DNA of 64,000 nt from Symbiodinium natans (GCA_905221605.1 CAJNDS010002269.1:50001-114000); one strand, 5' to 3'; positions 21,727-33,518 are shown, counted from the first letter of the stretch. Numbers and translations: made by a program. Notes: a model not told the origin generated them from the sequence alone.

Positions 21727-23121
21727 CCGCAGAGGCCTCGTTGAGCTTGGGCAGCGGGACGGCTCCGAACTCTTTGCTGACCTCGCGGTTTGGGCTGAGC
21801 GGGGCATGTTTGTTGGGACTCTGTACATATTTTTGTGTGGGTGTGTGTGTGTGTGATGCACTCACCAATATTTCTGAAGACCCAATCATGGATCTAAAGG
21901 GGGACATGCCGCCAAAGAGCCCCCCCAGAAGAGGGTTTCACTGAAAAACGTCGCAAACCTCTTGAAGGCTTCTCCTGCCCTGTCTTCTGGGGGTTTCCAC
22001 GGGCGTTCTCCCTCAAACTCAAAACCCTCAACTCGAATCCTGTGATACAAGGGTTTGGAGAAAGCCGATTTGCGTTTGGCATGCGTGCAATTCGGGCTTG
22101 CAAGAAGGGCGCTGCGGTAGCTAGATAAGTTTAGGGGCTTCTTAGAGGTTCATGGGTAGCCATAGCTGGGGTAACAGGTAGAATAACACCCGAAAACCCC
22201 AAACCCTGTAACCCTCGTTGGGATACCTAGGCCTATAACCTGAGCAAGAACTCCCCGCATGCCGTCAGCTAATGAGCCCACGAGCCTACATCCGAGACAT
22301 GCGCAACACCTGGTGACGCCCTCCAGAAAGTGGAAAGCCGGAAGCCTTTCTAAATCCCTATATAAACCCTAAAGCCTTACAACCCTACAACCCTGAAATC
22401 CTCAAACCCTAAACCCTAAAGCCTAAAACCCTCAAACCCTGGAACCCTACAACCCTAAACCTCCTAAACCCCAAAACCCTAAAACCCTAACCCCTTCCTT
22501 CTGAACGGTTCCAACCTCGGCTCGCAGCTTCTTGATGCCCTTCTCCGCACCCTCCTCGCCTTGAAAGCGCGCATGCGGCAGATTCCCCGATTTTTGGGGT
22601 TTGGGGTTTAGGGTTTAGGGTGATTCCCCGATTTTGGGGTTTGGGGTTTACTACGTACCAACATAGAACATTTGCACCCAAAGACAACTTCCTGCAGAGA
22701 CACCTCTGTAGGGGTTCAAGATTGGGTTCTACGAAAGTGAGTGGGCGCGCCGGGAGCATGGCGCGCTTCTGCTTTCTTGTCGCCCTCTAAAACCTTTTCC
22801 TCTTGTTTCACTTTTCTTGGTTTAGGGCTCATAGGGATCCCTATGCACTTACTTAAGGGCACAATGTGCATCAGAGAAGGCTCCACTTCTAATGGTGGAA
22901 TCAAAGCCTAAACCCGAAACCCTAAACTGCTAAAAACCCATAAGAGAAAAACCCTAAACCCTATACCCCCAAAACCTAAACCCGACACTTCAGAAAGGGG
23001 GGGGAAAAAGGGGGGAGGGAGAGGGGGGGTGGGGAAGGGGTGCCTTCATCCTCGGCCTTGAAGCGCCCGCGGGCGCGGAATGCCAGCATCCGCTGGCGCT
23101 CCAGCTCGGCCTCGTGCTCTC
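21727..23121 (-). CDS. Three-exon chain, charged coiled-coil protein part
   Basis: Exon 23044-23121 (EHEAELERQRMLAFRARGRF plus AEDE-type tail) ends with one base before GC. Exon 22516-22559 supplies two leading bases and reads EEGAEKGIKKLRAE up to GAG|GTTGGA. Exon 21727-21781 starts in phase 0 after CCGCGAG and reads VSKEFGAVPLPKLNEASA up to G|GTGTCA. Junction phases agree at both introns (about 484 and 734 bp). The first two exons are charged alpha-helix with alanine, glutamate and lysine, fitting a coiled coil. It may continue the protein encoded by 25046-28810. Confidence 0.45.
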
Positions 23122-23204
23122 CTCGTGATTGACACGCGCATATCCAAAGTAGGGGTACCCTGAATATACCACCAAAATAGTATGATCCTTATGAGAGAAA
23201 CCCC

Positions 23205-23282
23205 ACAAGGGTACCTTCTTGGGGTCCTTATTAAAAGCGAATCCTACTATTTGGGGGTCGATTTTAGGGGTCCGTAACCCCC
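23205..23282. mobile_element. Family D inverted-repeat element, partial copy
   Basis: It shares GGGGTCCTTATTAAAAG, AATCCTACTATTTGGGGGTC and TTTTAGGGGTCCGTAACCCC with the copies at 5464 and 52713. The 5' arm is not recognisable. Confidence 0.5.
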
Positions 23283-23555
23283 GCAGCGGGTTTGTTGAGG
23301 ATCTTCAGGGTTCTCTCAGGGTTTTAGGGTTGCGGGTTTGAAGGGGTTTGGCTCAGGGTTTCGGGCTGAAAATGTTTCGGGTTGAATGGTTTAGGGTTCA
23401 GGGATGCTTCAGGCTTCGGGCTATGAGGCTTCCAGACCCTAATTCCAGCCGAGCTTCGAAAGCGATCATTGATGATGCGATTGTCGCCTTGGCTGCTGAG
23501 GGCTCGAAATTTCCTAAGCGCTTTAGGGCTTCAGGGCCCTTGGGTGAAGGTCGCC

Positions 23556-23690
23556 CCCTGTACTAGGTTCGAGAATCCGCACAGGCGCAATCTGCTGCAA
23601 CATTGCCACAGAGCGCACGACCCTTTCAATCGCAGGTCCATTTGAGGCCAAGCAGCTCTTGCCAGAGAAGTTCCACTTCTTCTCCCCAGC
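23556..23690 (-). CDS. Candidate 45-codon exon
   Basis: After a CCGGACAG acceptor the frame reads AGEKKWNFSGKSCLASNGPA, then IERVVRSVAMLQQIAPVRIL and five further codons, in phase 0. It is one of the longer coding-like islands and has a balanced amino-acid composition. The donor is uncertain (a GC donor, GGGG|GCGACC, is possible). No domain recognised. Confidence 0.4.
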
Positions 23691-24104
23691 CTGTCCGGCA
23701 CCAACGTATACAAAGAAAATCAGCAAGATATTGGTAATAATAACGATAGTGATGTCCCAAAATGTGTGTGTGTGTGTGTGTGTGTGTGCGTGAGATCCTT
23801 GACACCACAAAACCTTTTTCAACATTCAAGCCTGCCCCGAGCGGTTGGCATGGCGTGTCTTTATGTTTTTGGTCTTGACTTGCTCTGGAAGAAAACGTAC
23901 CCTTCTTGTGCTTCATGCGGTTTACCAAGGGAGCCTCACCGGAATGGGGCCGGAAAGGGGTTTTGTCCGCGCAGGGGGTACCCCGAAGAGTTTCTCCCAA
24001 CGTCCATTTCTCCTTCTTGTAGCAACCCCAAAAGGCTTCTCCTAGTTGGGAAACCCGAAAGCCTAAACCCTAAGCCCGAAACCTAAACCCAACCCCAATA
24101 AGGC

Positions 24105-24899
24105 CAGCTTCTCCAGCATTGTCTTCAGTTCTCCACCGGGGTAAGCGTGGTGGGAGACTGAACGTTAGGAGCAACCTAAACACCAAAACGTCTTAAAAAA
24201 CCCTAAACATCTAACCCCTTACAGTTACACAAACACCCAAACTCGATACACCCTAAGCCCTGAATCGCGCCAGGCATCCAACAAAAATGGCATGGTTCAA
24301 CATCAGTACCCCCCCGGTTTGGCCTCGCTTTTTGTTTCAGCTTTGGGCTACAGCTATGTGCAAGGCCTCGTGGGGACTGTTTAGGGTTTATGGGTCTACT
24401 TGGAGGATTGGAGGGTAAGTACTGTGAACAAGGACAAACATATCCGTTAGGACTGTGGTCCCACCCTAAGTGGCGTCTGGCGCGGTGGGGGTGGGGGTGG
24501 TGGGCGGGGGGTGGGAGGGTGGGGTTGGGGGGGTGGGGGGGGGGGGGGGGGTGGGGGTGAGGGGGGGGGGGTGGGGGGGGTGGGGGGGGGGCGTGGGGGG
24601 GGGGGGGGGGGTGGGGGGGGGGTGGGGGGGGTGGGGGGGGGGGTGGGGGGGGGGGGGGGGGGGGGGGTGGGGGGGGGGTGGGGGGGGGTGGGGGGGGGTG
24701 GGATGGCTGAATGTTAGCCATGGTCGGTTGGCGGCCCCTGCTTTTGACATCTGTTGTGAAGTGAGTGGAGTCCTCATCAAATTTCTTTGTCCACCAATGA
24801 TGCAAGCTGTCCGGCTAAGCCAACAAAGCGCCCATGTCTTTCCCTCGTTTGTAGACATCGCTCCCGAACTCTTCAACCAAAGTCCTGGCTTCGCGGCAG
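24105..24899 (-). CDS. Two candidate helical exons flanking the G-tract
   Basis: Exon 24815-24899 follows AAGGCAG and reads CREARTLVEEFGSDVYKRGK plus DMGALLA, reaching TAG at 24815-24817 or leaving earlier at TTG|GCTTAG. Exon 24105-24157 follows ACGTTCAG and reads SHHAYPGGELKTMLEKL up to CTG|GCC. Both look like genuine amphipathic helices. Their phases do not match, so they may belong to different transcripts or miss an exon. The 228-bp G-rich tract lies in the intron between them. Confidence 0.4.
24478..24705. repeat. 228-bp G-rich tract with interspersed T
   Basis: Almost only G with single T (and a few A/C) on +. The glycine- and proline-rich frames across it are artefacts. The tract could form G-quadruplexes, and its length is unlikely to be assembled exactly. 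Confidence 0.95.
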
Positions 24900-25045
24900 C
24901 TGCCTTATCGTAGGGTGTCGGGCAAGCGAACCTGCCGCCACAGGTTTCGCCCCTGACGTGCAGCCTTCCCCTAAACCCTGAACACGAAACCCTAAAACCC
25001 TAAACCCAAACCCTCAGCCACCCTCCTTGCCAAAACAACACCGGC

Positions 25046-25473
25046 CTTGGCCTTTCGTGCTTCCACGCGCCGTCGTCTGGCCTCGCCCTGGCGCACGGTT
25101 TAGGGTCTAGGGTCTATAGGGTGTGTAGGGTCTAGGGTCCAGGGTTAAGTATTAGGTTTTAGGGTTTAGGGTTTGGGGTTTGGGGTTTAGGGCTCGGATA
25201 CCTCCTAATCATTTCTGTGGCTTACAGGGCCAGCAGGGCTGATTTGGGTTTAGGGTGGAGGAAAGGGATGTCGCAAGATGAAGGAGTGGTGTGGGTCAGG
25301 GTGGCGGCTTGAGGATCTAGAACCCGGCTGTTCGGGCCATATACATATAGTGTTGTTCTAAAGGGACCCTTGTCGGGTTTCGGGTTTCAGGGTTTTCGGG
25401 TTGCAGGGCTTTAGGGGTACCCCAATAACCCCAAACCCCAAACTAAACCCTGACACCTTAAACCAACTAAACC

Positions 25474-25507
<34 letters not shown>

Positions 25508-27764
25508 AATGCAACCCTGTCAGCCTCGGGATCGAGCTTCAGCCGCAAAGCGCTGATGCGCTCCTCGCCAGCTTGGAGCTCCTGCTGGCGCCCGCTGCTT
25601 GAACCCTACGTTGATCATGTAAAGTACGGTAGTACGGTTTCGGGGGGGGGGGGGGGGGAGGTGTAGATTGGAACCTCCCCCCCCCCCTTTGCTTTTTTTT
25701 TTTTTTTTGGGGGGGGGGGGGGGGGGGATGCAGGCATGAGGCGAAAGTGAGGCGAACGAACCAAGGACCAAGGCTCGAGGCGTGGGCCGGTACATACGAC
25801 CAAAGACACTACAGCGCCGCACCAGCGCCACCTTGCTACATACACGGCTGTAGCTGCGTGACGCCTTTAAAACCATGGTGGCCGGTGGATGGGGGTCGTA
25901 CCCTCAGCCCTAAACCGCGTGGACCCCAAACTCGAAGCCCTAACCCCCTAAGTGCTAAACCAACAGCCCAAAACCCAAACCCAGAGCCACCCAAGCCCTC
26001 CACTGGAAACCCCAGGGCCCTTGGGGACGCCGGCCTCCTCACTGGCGCCCATGCCCGCGGCATCCTCTTGGAGCACTCTGATAATTTCACGTGTTTCGGT
26101 TTAGAGGCTTGGGGTTCAGGGCTCTTGCAATTTAGCTAATTTAGGGACCCACATTGGAGAGGCTTGCAACTCCGGGTTCTCCTTGTCCCGTTTAGGGTTC
26201 AGGGTTCGAAACCCCTACTTTGAGGTTCGCTGAGAAGCAAAGTCAGACAGCTGGTCCTAACCACTCTTTGGGGGCTACCCGTGGAACACCCTAGACTCTC
26301 TAGACCCTAAATGCCCTAAACACACAACATAATATCCTCAGGGCCCTGTGCGTCCTCGAGCGCCAGCTGTGCCGCCTCGGCATCCTCCTGGGAGATAGCG
26401 TACCTTTGCTGGGGAAACAGGGTTTTTGGGGTGTAGGGTAGGGTTTAGGGAAGGTTTAGGGGCCCAAGGGACTCAGGGTTTACTGGTGGAGGAGGGCTTA
26501 GCCCTAGGCCGGCAAGTAGGAATCACAAAGGGCTTCCCTTTCTGCTTTATTCATGGAGAAGGCGGCTTCAACTCAAAAAAACAGGTGAGCAAGGGCACGA
26601 CTGAGGGCGCTATAAGCACTTGAGGATCGATTGCTCCAAAGCCCCCACCCTTGACTTGAATACTTCTGGATCCCCCCCCCCCCCCCCCCCCCTGCCAAAT
26701 CACAACGGCCTGCCCAGGTTTAGATGCTGGCAGGTGACTCGAGATCTTCAAAAGCGAGCTTGATGCACTCCCGCTTCTCCTTGCAAGATGGGCGAGCCCG
26801 TCTCTGTGAGACTCTTCAGACGATCCCTGCTGCGACCTCACTATTTCTCCTTCCCTCCTGTGCGCCATCTCCTCCCAACCCACAACCCCAAACCCTACAT
26901 CCTAAACCCCGTGTCTCTCTCATCAGGCGAAAGGGGCCTTGACCTCGCGGAGTTGGGTTTGGGGGTTTCTTACTAAAGAACTTAAAGCAAGTTTCCATAT
27001 AACAGGGTTATTGCACGGTGAAAAACTATGGCACTTTTTTTCCCTTTCCACTGCCAGAACCCAGTGAGGGCCAGACTCTACTCGATGAGCCAAAGGTCTT
27101 CTCAAGGTTCAGGGTATAGGCCCAAGCACTAGGACAAAGCCACCCTGAAGGCCCTAAACTCGTACCACCGGCTAGGAAGAAGTGGGAGCTGCTCAACGAG
27201 GTCCCAGGCAAGAGGACCTCAATTTCGTACAGCAATCCGCGCCCCGGATTAGGGCTTAGGAGCCCTCCCCCCCCCTCGAGCTGCTTTGGCCTCCTCTTCG
27301 AGGGTCACAAGCCGGGTTCTCGCTTCGTCAAGACCCTGTGCGACGCCAACCTTGTCGTGTGGCAGGGCTCTCATCCCTTCTTCCTGAACTTTCCGGTTCT
27401 TCATAGAGAAACAAGTAACCAGGTAACGTATACAACCGTTTCAAGAGTTCTGTAGGGTGGTACAAATCCTAGCTAAGAAATCGTCGATGTTCACTCTTTC
27501 GGCGGCCTCACTCATGCCCCTGGTGGAGGCAACCCAGGTCCGAGGAACACATCTAGGCTGCCCAGTAACCAAGGCTTCAAAAGGGTGCCCTTTTTTGCTT
27601 AAAGGGTTTATAAGGGAACCTAAACCCCCCCCCCCCCCCCCAAAAAAGGGAATAAGGGTACTACTGGGCATCCTAGACATACCCCAAACCCTAGAGGCCG
27701 GATCGGTGCTCCCAACATGCTGACGGCAACCGCCACATTTCTCAGCCCTAAACCCCAAACCGAG

Positions 27765-27806
<42 letters not shown>

Positions 27807-28810
27807 GCCCGAAGGCCCCCTATACTTGGGCCCTGAACCCACAGATCGGGGGGGGGCCTCTTCCGCTTTCTGCATGGCCTCCCAGCTGCAGGGGCCCAAG
27901 GAGCCCGGTGCCCCGTTGAGAGCTTAAGGGTTTAGAGCTTAGAGCTTAAGGGTTTAGAGCTTAGAGCTTGAGGGCTTAGAGCTTAGAGCTTAGGGTTTAG
28001 AGTTTAGAGCTTCAGGGTTTAGAGCTTAGAGCTTAGGGTTCAGGGCTTCGCGTTTAGAGCTTAGGGCTTCGGGTCCAACACCGGTCACAAGGTATACGCC
28101 TTAATTCACGTCAGGACTTTCGTGAAGATGCACGGTGGTTTCCTTAATCGGCGGGCATTGGGCTCTTCTCCGGGCAGGAGATTCGGCTTTGTGGGCTAGC
28201 CTTGTGGGAACTTGGCGAACGAACCCTGAGCCCCGAAGCCCTACACCCCGAGCCCTGAAGCCCCAAGAAGCTGGGACACCTCAACCCGTGAGAAGCACAC
28301 ACCCTGGGGAGCCCTAAAGCTCCTTGGGCTCGCGGACCACGGCCCCTTCTTGAGTGGCAGAAACTCCAAGAGGAGGCTGGAGGTACCGAACTTCGGGGAG
28401 CTGAAGGAGCCCCAAAAAGGGGACCAAAGTCGGGAGAACTCCAGGAAGGGAGAAAAACGTCGGCAGAACTCACTTGAAGGGAAGAGTCCTTGCACCTCCC
28501 CATCCCCCTCCCCCGTAACGGAATAACTTTATAGGGCTGAGGTTTCTTCTTAGGAATCGTTGTTTCCTTTGACGATTCAGGGTACTTGCAGGTTTGATAG
28601 CCGGAGGCTACTGATATCCACACTTGTAGCTGGCCATGAGACTTCACGTACTGAAAAGGGAAGCCTGCATACTCTAGACTTCCCTAGGCCCTAAACCCTA
28701 AACACTTAAGACCCTCTCAGGCCCAGCCTGCCGCAACGCCTCGGCGCTGTCGCCGGCCACGGCGACAGCGAGCTCCGCTGCCGCCGTGCTCTTGGCCCTC
28801 TCGAGCTTGC
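25046..28810 (-). CDS. Multi-exon coiled-coil protein, partial model
   Basis: Five exons are proposed in transcript order. 28728-28810 (KLERAKSTAAAELAVAVAGD...). 27291-27383 (EEGMRALPHDKVGVAQGLDE...). 26351-26408 (QRYAISQEDAEAAQLALED). 25516-25584 (QELQAGEERISALRLKLDPE...). 25046-25087 (GEARRRRVEARKAK). Every internal junction is phase 0. Acceptors are ACTTCAG, GTTCAG, TTCCCCAG, GCGCCAG and GCGCCAG, and donors are mostly AG|GC or GG|GT. The peptides are all charged, alanine-rich helix with heptad-like spacing, which suggests one long coiled coil assembled from 42-93 bp exons. Introns (430-1420 bp) contain heptamer DNA, homopolymers and one MITE (27553-27676). No homologue recognised; ends not located. 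Confidence 0.45.
26720..26811 (-). CDS. Candidate exon with in-frame stop
   Basis: After CTGAAGAG the frame reads SQRRARPSCKEKRECIKLAF plus EDLESPASI and ends at TAA 26720-26722. Composition is coding-like and basic-then-acidic. Inside the proposed coiled-coil gene it would be an intron-borne or alternative exon. A GT donor (CTCGA|GTCACC) just before the stop is an alternative end. Confidence 0.3.
27553..27676. mobile_element. MITE family C copy 1 with 4-bp target duplication
   Basis: A 124-bp element with terminal inverted repeats CTAGGCTGCCCAGTA and TACTGGGCATCCTAG, flanked by ACAT at 27549-27552 and 27677-27680. The inside matches 52778-52894 almost completely, apart from homopolymer length. 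It is non-autonomous, and the transposase is not in this window. Confidence 0.85.
27926..28065. repeat. TTAGAGC-variant tandem block
   Basis: Seven-base units GCTTAGA and TTTAGAG alternate with AGGGTTTAG, a locally amplified telomere-unit variant. Confidence 0.8.
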
Positions 28811-29370
28811 CTGAAGTCTCGGCGAAGTCCAAAGCCCATTTGCCTAAATCTAGCCGCGAGCCAGGAAGTACTTGGGAGGCCCACAGGCAATTTTTAGGTG
28901 TATCTGGTTGTTGCCTAATTTGGGGGGGTACATACACCCAACTTGCAACCTGAAAAGGCAGTCCCTGCCACGGTACCTCCACTCTCAATCGAGAGAGAAT
29001 CAGCGCGAGAGATCATGCAGCAAGTGATTCCTGTTTGTTGAGATGTTGTTTTACAAAGCTATCATACTCGGAGGCTGTTCTGGACTAGGGCTTCTTATAC
29101 CACATGTAGATAGAACTTTTCATAAAGCAGAACCTCCAAATGGGACCCCCCAATTTGGACCAGGTTGCCGTTCGAAACCCTGTGAACAAGTTTTCAAACA
29201 GGTCTCTTAAGCCCAACAAGGGTTTAAAGAAGATCTCCAGGACATACCTGAAACCTAACACCGGCCAACACCCTAAAACCGGATTGGAAAGGTTTCCAAG
29301 CCCTACTTCCTGAACCCTAATCCCTAAACCTGACAAGAGACAGTCAACAAATATTCCCACTTAACACCCT

Positions 29371-29467
29371 CTTAGTTGTCCAGTACCTAGGGGTTTTAAA
29401 GGTTAACCTTTGGGATTGTAAGGGGAATATATTACCCCAAAAAGGTTAAAGGTTACCTACTCTACTA
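29371..29467. mobile_element. Family F inverted-repeat element, copy 1
   Basis: It starts TTAGTTGTCCAGTACCTAGG and ends GGTTAAAGGTTACCTACT, with TTAACCTTTGGGATTGTAAG inside. All three parts match 45031-45169. No ORF. The surrounding stretch 28990-30550 holds no supportable gene apart from small GC-rich patches. Confidence 0.65.
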
Positions 29468-30555
29468 CTAAGCCCTACTGTAACACCCTGAAACCTAACA
29501 TCACGCTGGATCCAAGCAGCCTTTCTCTCGCTTCTCTTTCTGCAGCTTGAAGAGGGCCTTAGGAGTTTTACACCTGGAACCTTGTGTAACCTTGAACGCC
29601 CCAAAACCCCCCCCCCTCCCCCCCTCCAAAAAAAAGACCCCAAAAACACTAAACCTTGCCTTGTTTAGGTTGAGGGTACCCTAAACCCTAAACCCTAAAC
29701 CTTATGGCAACTCAGGTCGGCAAGTTGAGCCGCCACGAAGGACAAGAAGTTGGAAAACTCCAAAGCCACGCGTGGGAATCCAACCGAACCTGCGCCTCCT
29801 GAGGGCAAAAAACCCTCAGTACCCCACAGTGAAGCCCAATATGGGTCCCAAATTGTTGTTTCTTGGGGTGGGTGGGGGGGGGGACGGGCAGGGAAGGGGG
29901 GCGACTATACCTAGGGCATGATACAGGTTAACTACGATAACATCCCTTCATACTCACCTGTCAAAAACATTCTAACCTTCGACGCACCAGACTTCTGTCC
30001 GCTTTACCCAACACTTCGATTCTAAACAAGTTCCAAAACCGGTTGATGTGGGACAAAGGGGCATTTGAATGAGATTTGGGGTGGGTTAGTATTTCTTTAA
30101 AAGAGAACGGGATCATAATGGTGCCTGCTTGACTAGAGTGAGAATTTTGTGGGGGGGGGGTGGGTAACACGGGGGGACCGAAGTCTGATACATCGAAGGT
30201 GACACGATTTGCACGCTCAGTAAATTTCTGCACAGTTTCTCGTCGTGCGATAAATAATGTACTACGAATGAGACTTTTGGGTAGATATGTCTGAGTTAGA
30301 AAGGCTTTGCACTGGTAATTTAGGCTCCTTCTGTCAAGAACATGACAAAGTTTGAAGTACAGTTAGCTGTGGGTTTAGGGCCTGAGGGTAGTTTCGTATG
30401 CTAGGGGCCATAAAGTTGAAAGTCTTTGAGCTGCTTGTAGCCTGGGCTGCGGATTCAAAGGTTCAGGGTGGAGGGTTCTGAGGCTCAGGGTTGAGGAGTT
30501 AAGGGCCTAGGGGTCTAGGCTTCAAGGTTTAGAAGGGGGGGGGGGTGTGGCGGGC

Positions 30556-31642
30556 CTTCTTTGCTTTGGCAAGCTCGTCGGCATCCACCTGGCCGGAGTG
30601 ATTACGGGCTGTCTTGGGGCTTTTATACAGGATTGGTGGTCCACGCGGTAACCTTTCTGCAGCCGAAAGTGGTCATGAGTCCTCCGTCGCAGTTACGGGT
30701 GACCTGGATAGTAGAACATCCCTTCTAAACCCCTGCCAGCAAGAGCCCTAAACCCTAAACCCTAAACCCTAAACCCTAAACCCTAAGAGTCCTTCAACTT
30801 CAAGGCTCAGAGGGCTCCCCGGGCTCCTCAGGAACTGGCATTTTGCACAGTTACAGAGGCTCATGAAACCCAGCTTACACCTCATAATTACTTGTCTCTA
30901 ACCCTTGGAGCCTCCAAAAGTGTTCCCTTTCTATGGCGCCTGCGCCGTCTGCGCCCCCCCTTCCCCCGCCTGCGCGGCTTCTGCCACGGGGATGGCTGCA
31001 GCCAGGGCGGCGGCGTCGCCTGCTTCTGGAAGGGTGGTAGGGAGGTGTCTCCCAGGTTTTCGCAGGTGTAGGCTCGAGGTTGCAGTGTGCTAGAGGTTCG
31101 TGTCGCACATAAACCCGAATCCCCTACATGCTGGTTGCCATAAACCGTCTCATCAAACCCGAAGCCCCGGTTGAAGCCCCTCGTCTCTCTTTTCTTGAAG
31201 AATCTTGGGTTCAGCTATCACTATGGCTGCAAGTCCCATATGAGTCCTACACGCCTAAGCCCCACAACCGCGGATTTCCCTGACTCACTAAACACCAAAG
31301 CCTAGACTGCTAACACCGCTCTTCAGACCAAAGCGCTTTAAACCCTCAACTCTTAACAGCTTTTAATGCTCAAAATACCCTTCCAAGCCCTTCAAGCTCT
31401 CAAAGCGCTTTGGTTCTCAAAGCCCTTCTACACGACCAAAGCTCTTAAACCCTTGCATTCCGCAAAAAAAGCTTAAACCTTCTTTTTGCGCTCTTAAAGC
31501 GGTAAAGACTTTCAAAACCCATAATAACCCAAAACCACAATCGGTCAGAACACAAGGTCAAAAAAATGAGTCGTTGAGCAGCACTCCGTGCGGCCGGCGC
31601 GCCTGCCGCCTGCGCCTCCTGGAGCGCCGCAAGGGCCGACGC
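30556..31642 (-). CDS. Three alanine-rich micro-exon candidates
   Basis: 31610-31642 reads ASALAALQEAQ and leaves at CAG|GCGGCA. 30970-31025 follows CCTTCCAG, reads AGDAAALAAAIPVAEAAQ and leaves at CAG|GCGGGG. 30556-30588 follows CCGGCCAG, reads VDADELAKAKK and leaves at AAG|GCCCGC. Each is helical and rich in alanine and glutamate, like the exons at 25046-28810, so they may be the upstream part of the same gene. The first two do not join in phase. The 33-bp ones are short enough to arise by chance. Confidence 0.3.
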
Positions 31643-31682
31643 CTTCCAGAGACGTCCTTCCCTTTTCCCTAAACCCTACAGT

Positions 31683-31761
31683 TTGGGATGTTCCCCCTTT
31701 TTCTATAGGGGGTACCAGAACCCTAAATCAAGGACTGTTAGTATAAGGGGGAACATCCCAA
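31683..31761. mobile_element. 79-bp element with 17-bp perfect terminal inverted repeats
   Basis: The ends are TTGGGATGTTCCCCCTT and its exact reverse complement. The inside contains AAGGACTGTTAGTAT-like sequence shared with 47301-47392 and 681-752. No target duplication is obvious. Confidence 0.75.
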
Positions 31762-32283
31762 CCCACGGTGCACATAGGTCTGTAGACTGCAGGTTGTATG
31801 CCGGAGGTCGTGGGAACCGGGACGGGTGCGGTGGTGGGTGTGCTGGAGGCTTGGAAGGGACGGGATGGTGGGGGGGTGGCTCTTTTACACTATATACATA
31901 CATGCATATTTTGTATGTGTATTTATACCTATATATATATATATATACATGCATATACGTATTTTCTAGATACTTCGAAAATGCTTGAACAGAAAAGACA
32001 TGTTTAGCTGTATATGTATATATATATATACATACATACATAATTTGATCCATTACTTTTACAATATTCAGAGCGCTTCGCGCCTTCGAAAGCCTACACA
32101 TTACCGTTAGTGGTGAGTGTATGTAGAGTCCCTTCTCCTCATGCGTATTGGTGAGTGTTCGTATGGGGCGCCCAGTTGGGCACATGAGCACGAAGCGCCC
32201 TACCTGACATGAGGACACTTCTTTAAGTTTCGAGCCCTTTGTTTGGGGGGTCTGAGTCGAGCAGGGACTTGAAGGGGGATAGT

Positions 32284-32384
32284 ATAGGCACCTTAATGCT
32301 TAGAACAAGGTTTTGGGGGTTATTATAGTATGTTTACAAAGGGACCATAAACAAAACTACTAGAAATTCTTCCGACCCCTATAT
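32284..32384. mobile_element. Family E dispersed element, plus copy
   Basis: It matches 44830-44930 and the reverse complement of 14226-14325 (TTTTGGGGGTTATTATAGTA, AAAGGGACCATAA, CTACTAGAAATTCTTCCGAC). The wider stretch 31762-33331 otherwise holds AT microsatellites (31931-31950, 32010-32032), heptamer words and one GC-rich open patch at 32390-32455 on minus. Confidence 0.6.
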
Positions 32385-33331
32385 TAGCTGAGAGAGCTGC
32401 GCATCAGTCTTTTCCATGCATCCTCCGGCCATCTTCTGATGCCAGCGGAGGTTAAAGAGATGGACTAGTGGTTTAGGGTTTAGGGCTTGGGGTTTAGGGT
32501 TTAGGGTTTAGGGCTGAGGGTTGAGGGTTGAGGGTTGACGGTTTAGTGGTGTGACAAGGGATGGGGAGATCCCCCTGCGACACCTTGAGGGTCTGTTTGG
32601 AGGTTCGAAGCTCTTACGGTGGAGAGAAGTAGGGAGATTACGGCGGTGGAGTAGACTTGGCGTGGAGGAACCATAGTCGCCTACAAGTACCTTCCCATGA
32701 ACCTTCAGGTAGGGCCAAAAACCTAAACCCTAAAACCGAAGCCCTGAACCCTAAGCAAGGGTTTCTTCTTCCGGCTATGGCGCCGGCGTTGGGGCTTAGG
32801 GACGTGCAGCGCGTACTGGCACGGAGTTCTAAGGGGAAAGTCGGGGTTGAGGAACGTTCAAAGCTTAACTAGTGCCGCAGTAAGCCGGCCCAAAGGCAAT
32901 TACACGGGTACCCATTCGTTTTGCAGAACCAAAGCCCATTCCCACTGTGGGCCCTAGCAAGGGTGTGATGTAGCAAGCTGCAGATGAAAGCTACTGCTCA
33001 GCGCTCTCACAAGAATACTGTCGGAGCCTGAGCGAACTTCAAGGTCTCGCGGTTACGGGCTTCGTGTCCCACACAGGGTTCCTACGGCAGAGTCCTTGCC
33101 CGCATTGCGCCGTGGAGCCTTAAACCATACACCGAAAACCTAAACCGTAAACCCCCAAACCCGGTTGCTGGCTAATGAAGGACCATACCTTCAATCACAA
33201 CAGGGATCCTACCATGAACTGAGGGTTATTCGATCATGCAGGGGCATTGGGCTCCTTCTTTAGGCTCAAGGGTCAGCACAGGTGAAGAACAAGATCCCAG
33301 GGATACAAGCTTTATAGGGTTTAGGGAAGGC

Positions 33332-33518
33332 CTGCAAGAGCCATCGTCTGAAAACCAAAATGGGCAAAGGGGATCACCGGACAGCTCCCCGCGCAAGCGT
33401 TGAAGCAACAGCCTTTGACGTAACATGCAGACCACGCCAAGTCCCAGTTTGCAACAGTTCGAAAGTTCGACATCCCAAAACCTCCCATCAAAGCATTCGC
33501 AGGATCGACTCCTAAAGC
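33332..33518 (-). CDS. Candidate 61-codon exon
   Basis: A CACGCAG acceptor gives two leading bases, and the frame then begins FRSRSCECFDGRFWDVELSN and stays open for 61 codons up to TGCAG|GCCTTC, a GC donor. It is cysteine-rich and unlike its heptamer surroundings. It is one of the two longest exon candidates outside the mobile elements. A second GC-rich island at 33605-33675 (EPDHVGDAEVPVGQRPSG on minus) may be another exon. Function unknown. Confidence 0.4.

Larger units (their letters stand above)
25475..27806. repeat. Cluster of long C and G homopolymers
   Basis: C runs at about 25475-25505, 26673-26693, 27625-27641 and 27766-27804, and G/C/T runs at 25638-25728. All are within the proposed introns. 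Their lengths may be inaccurate. Confidence 0.9.

Noticed and set aside
24203-24913. Long proline- or glycine-rich ORFs on both strands
   Set aside because: They are products of the G-rich tract; frames of any phase are open through homopolymers.
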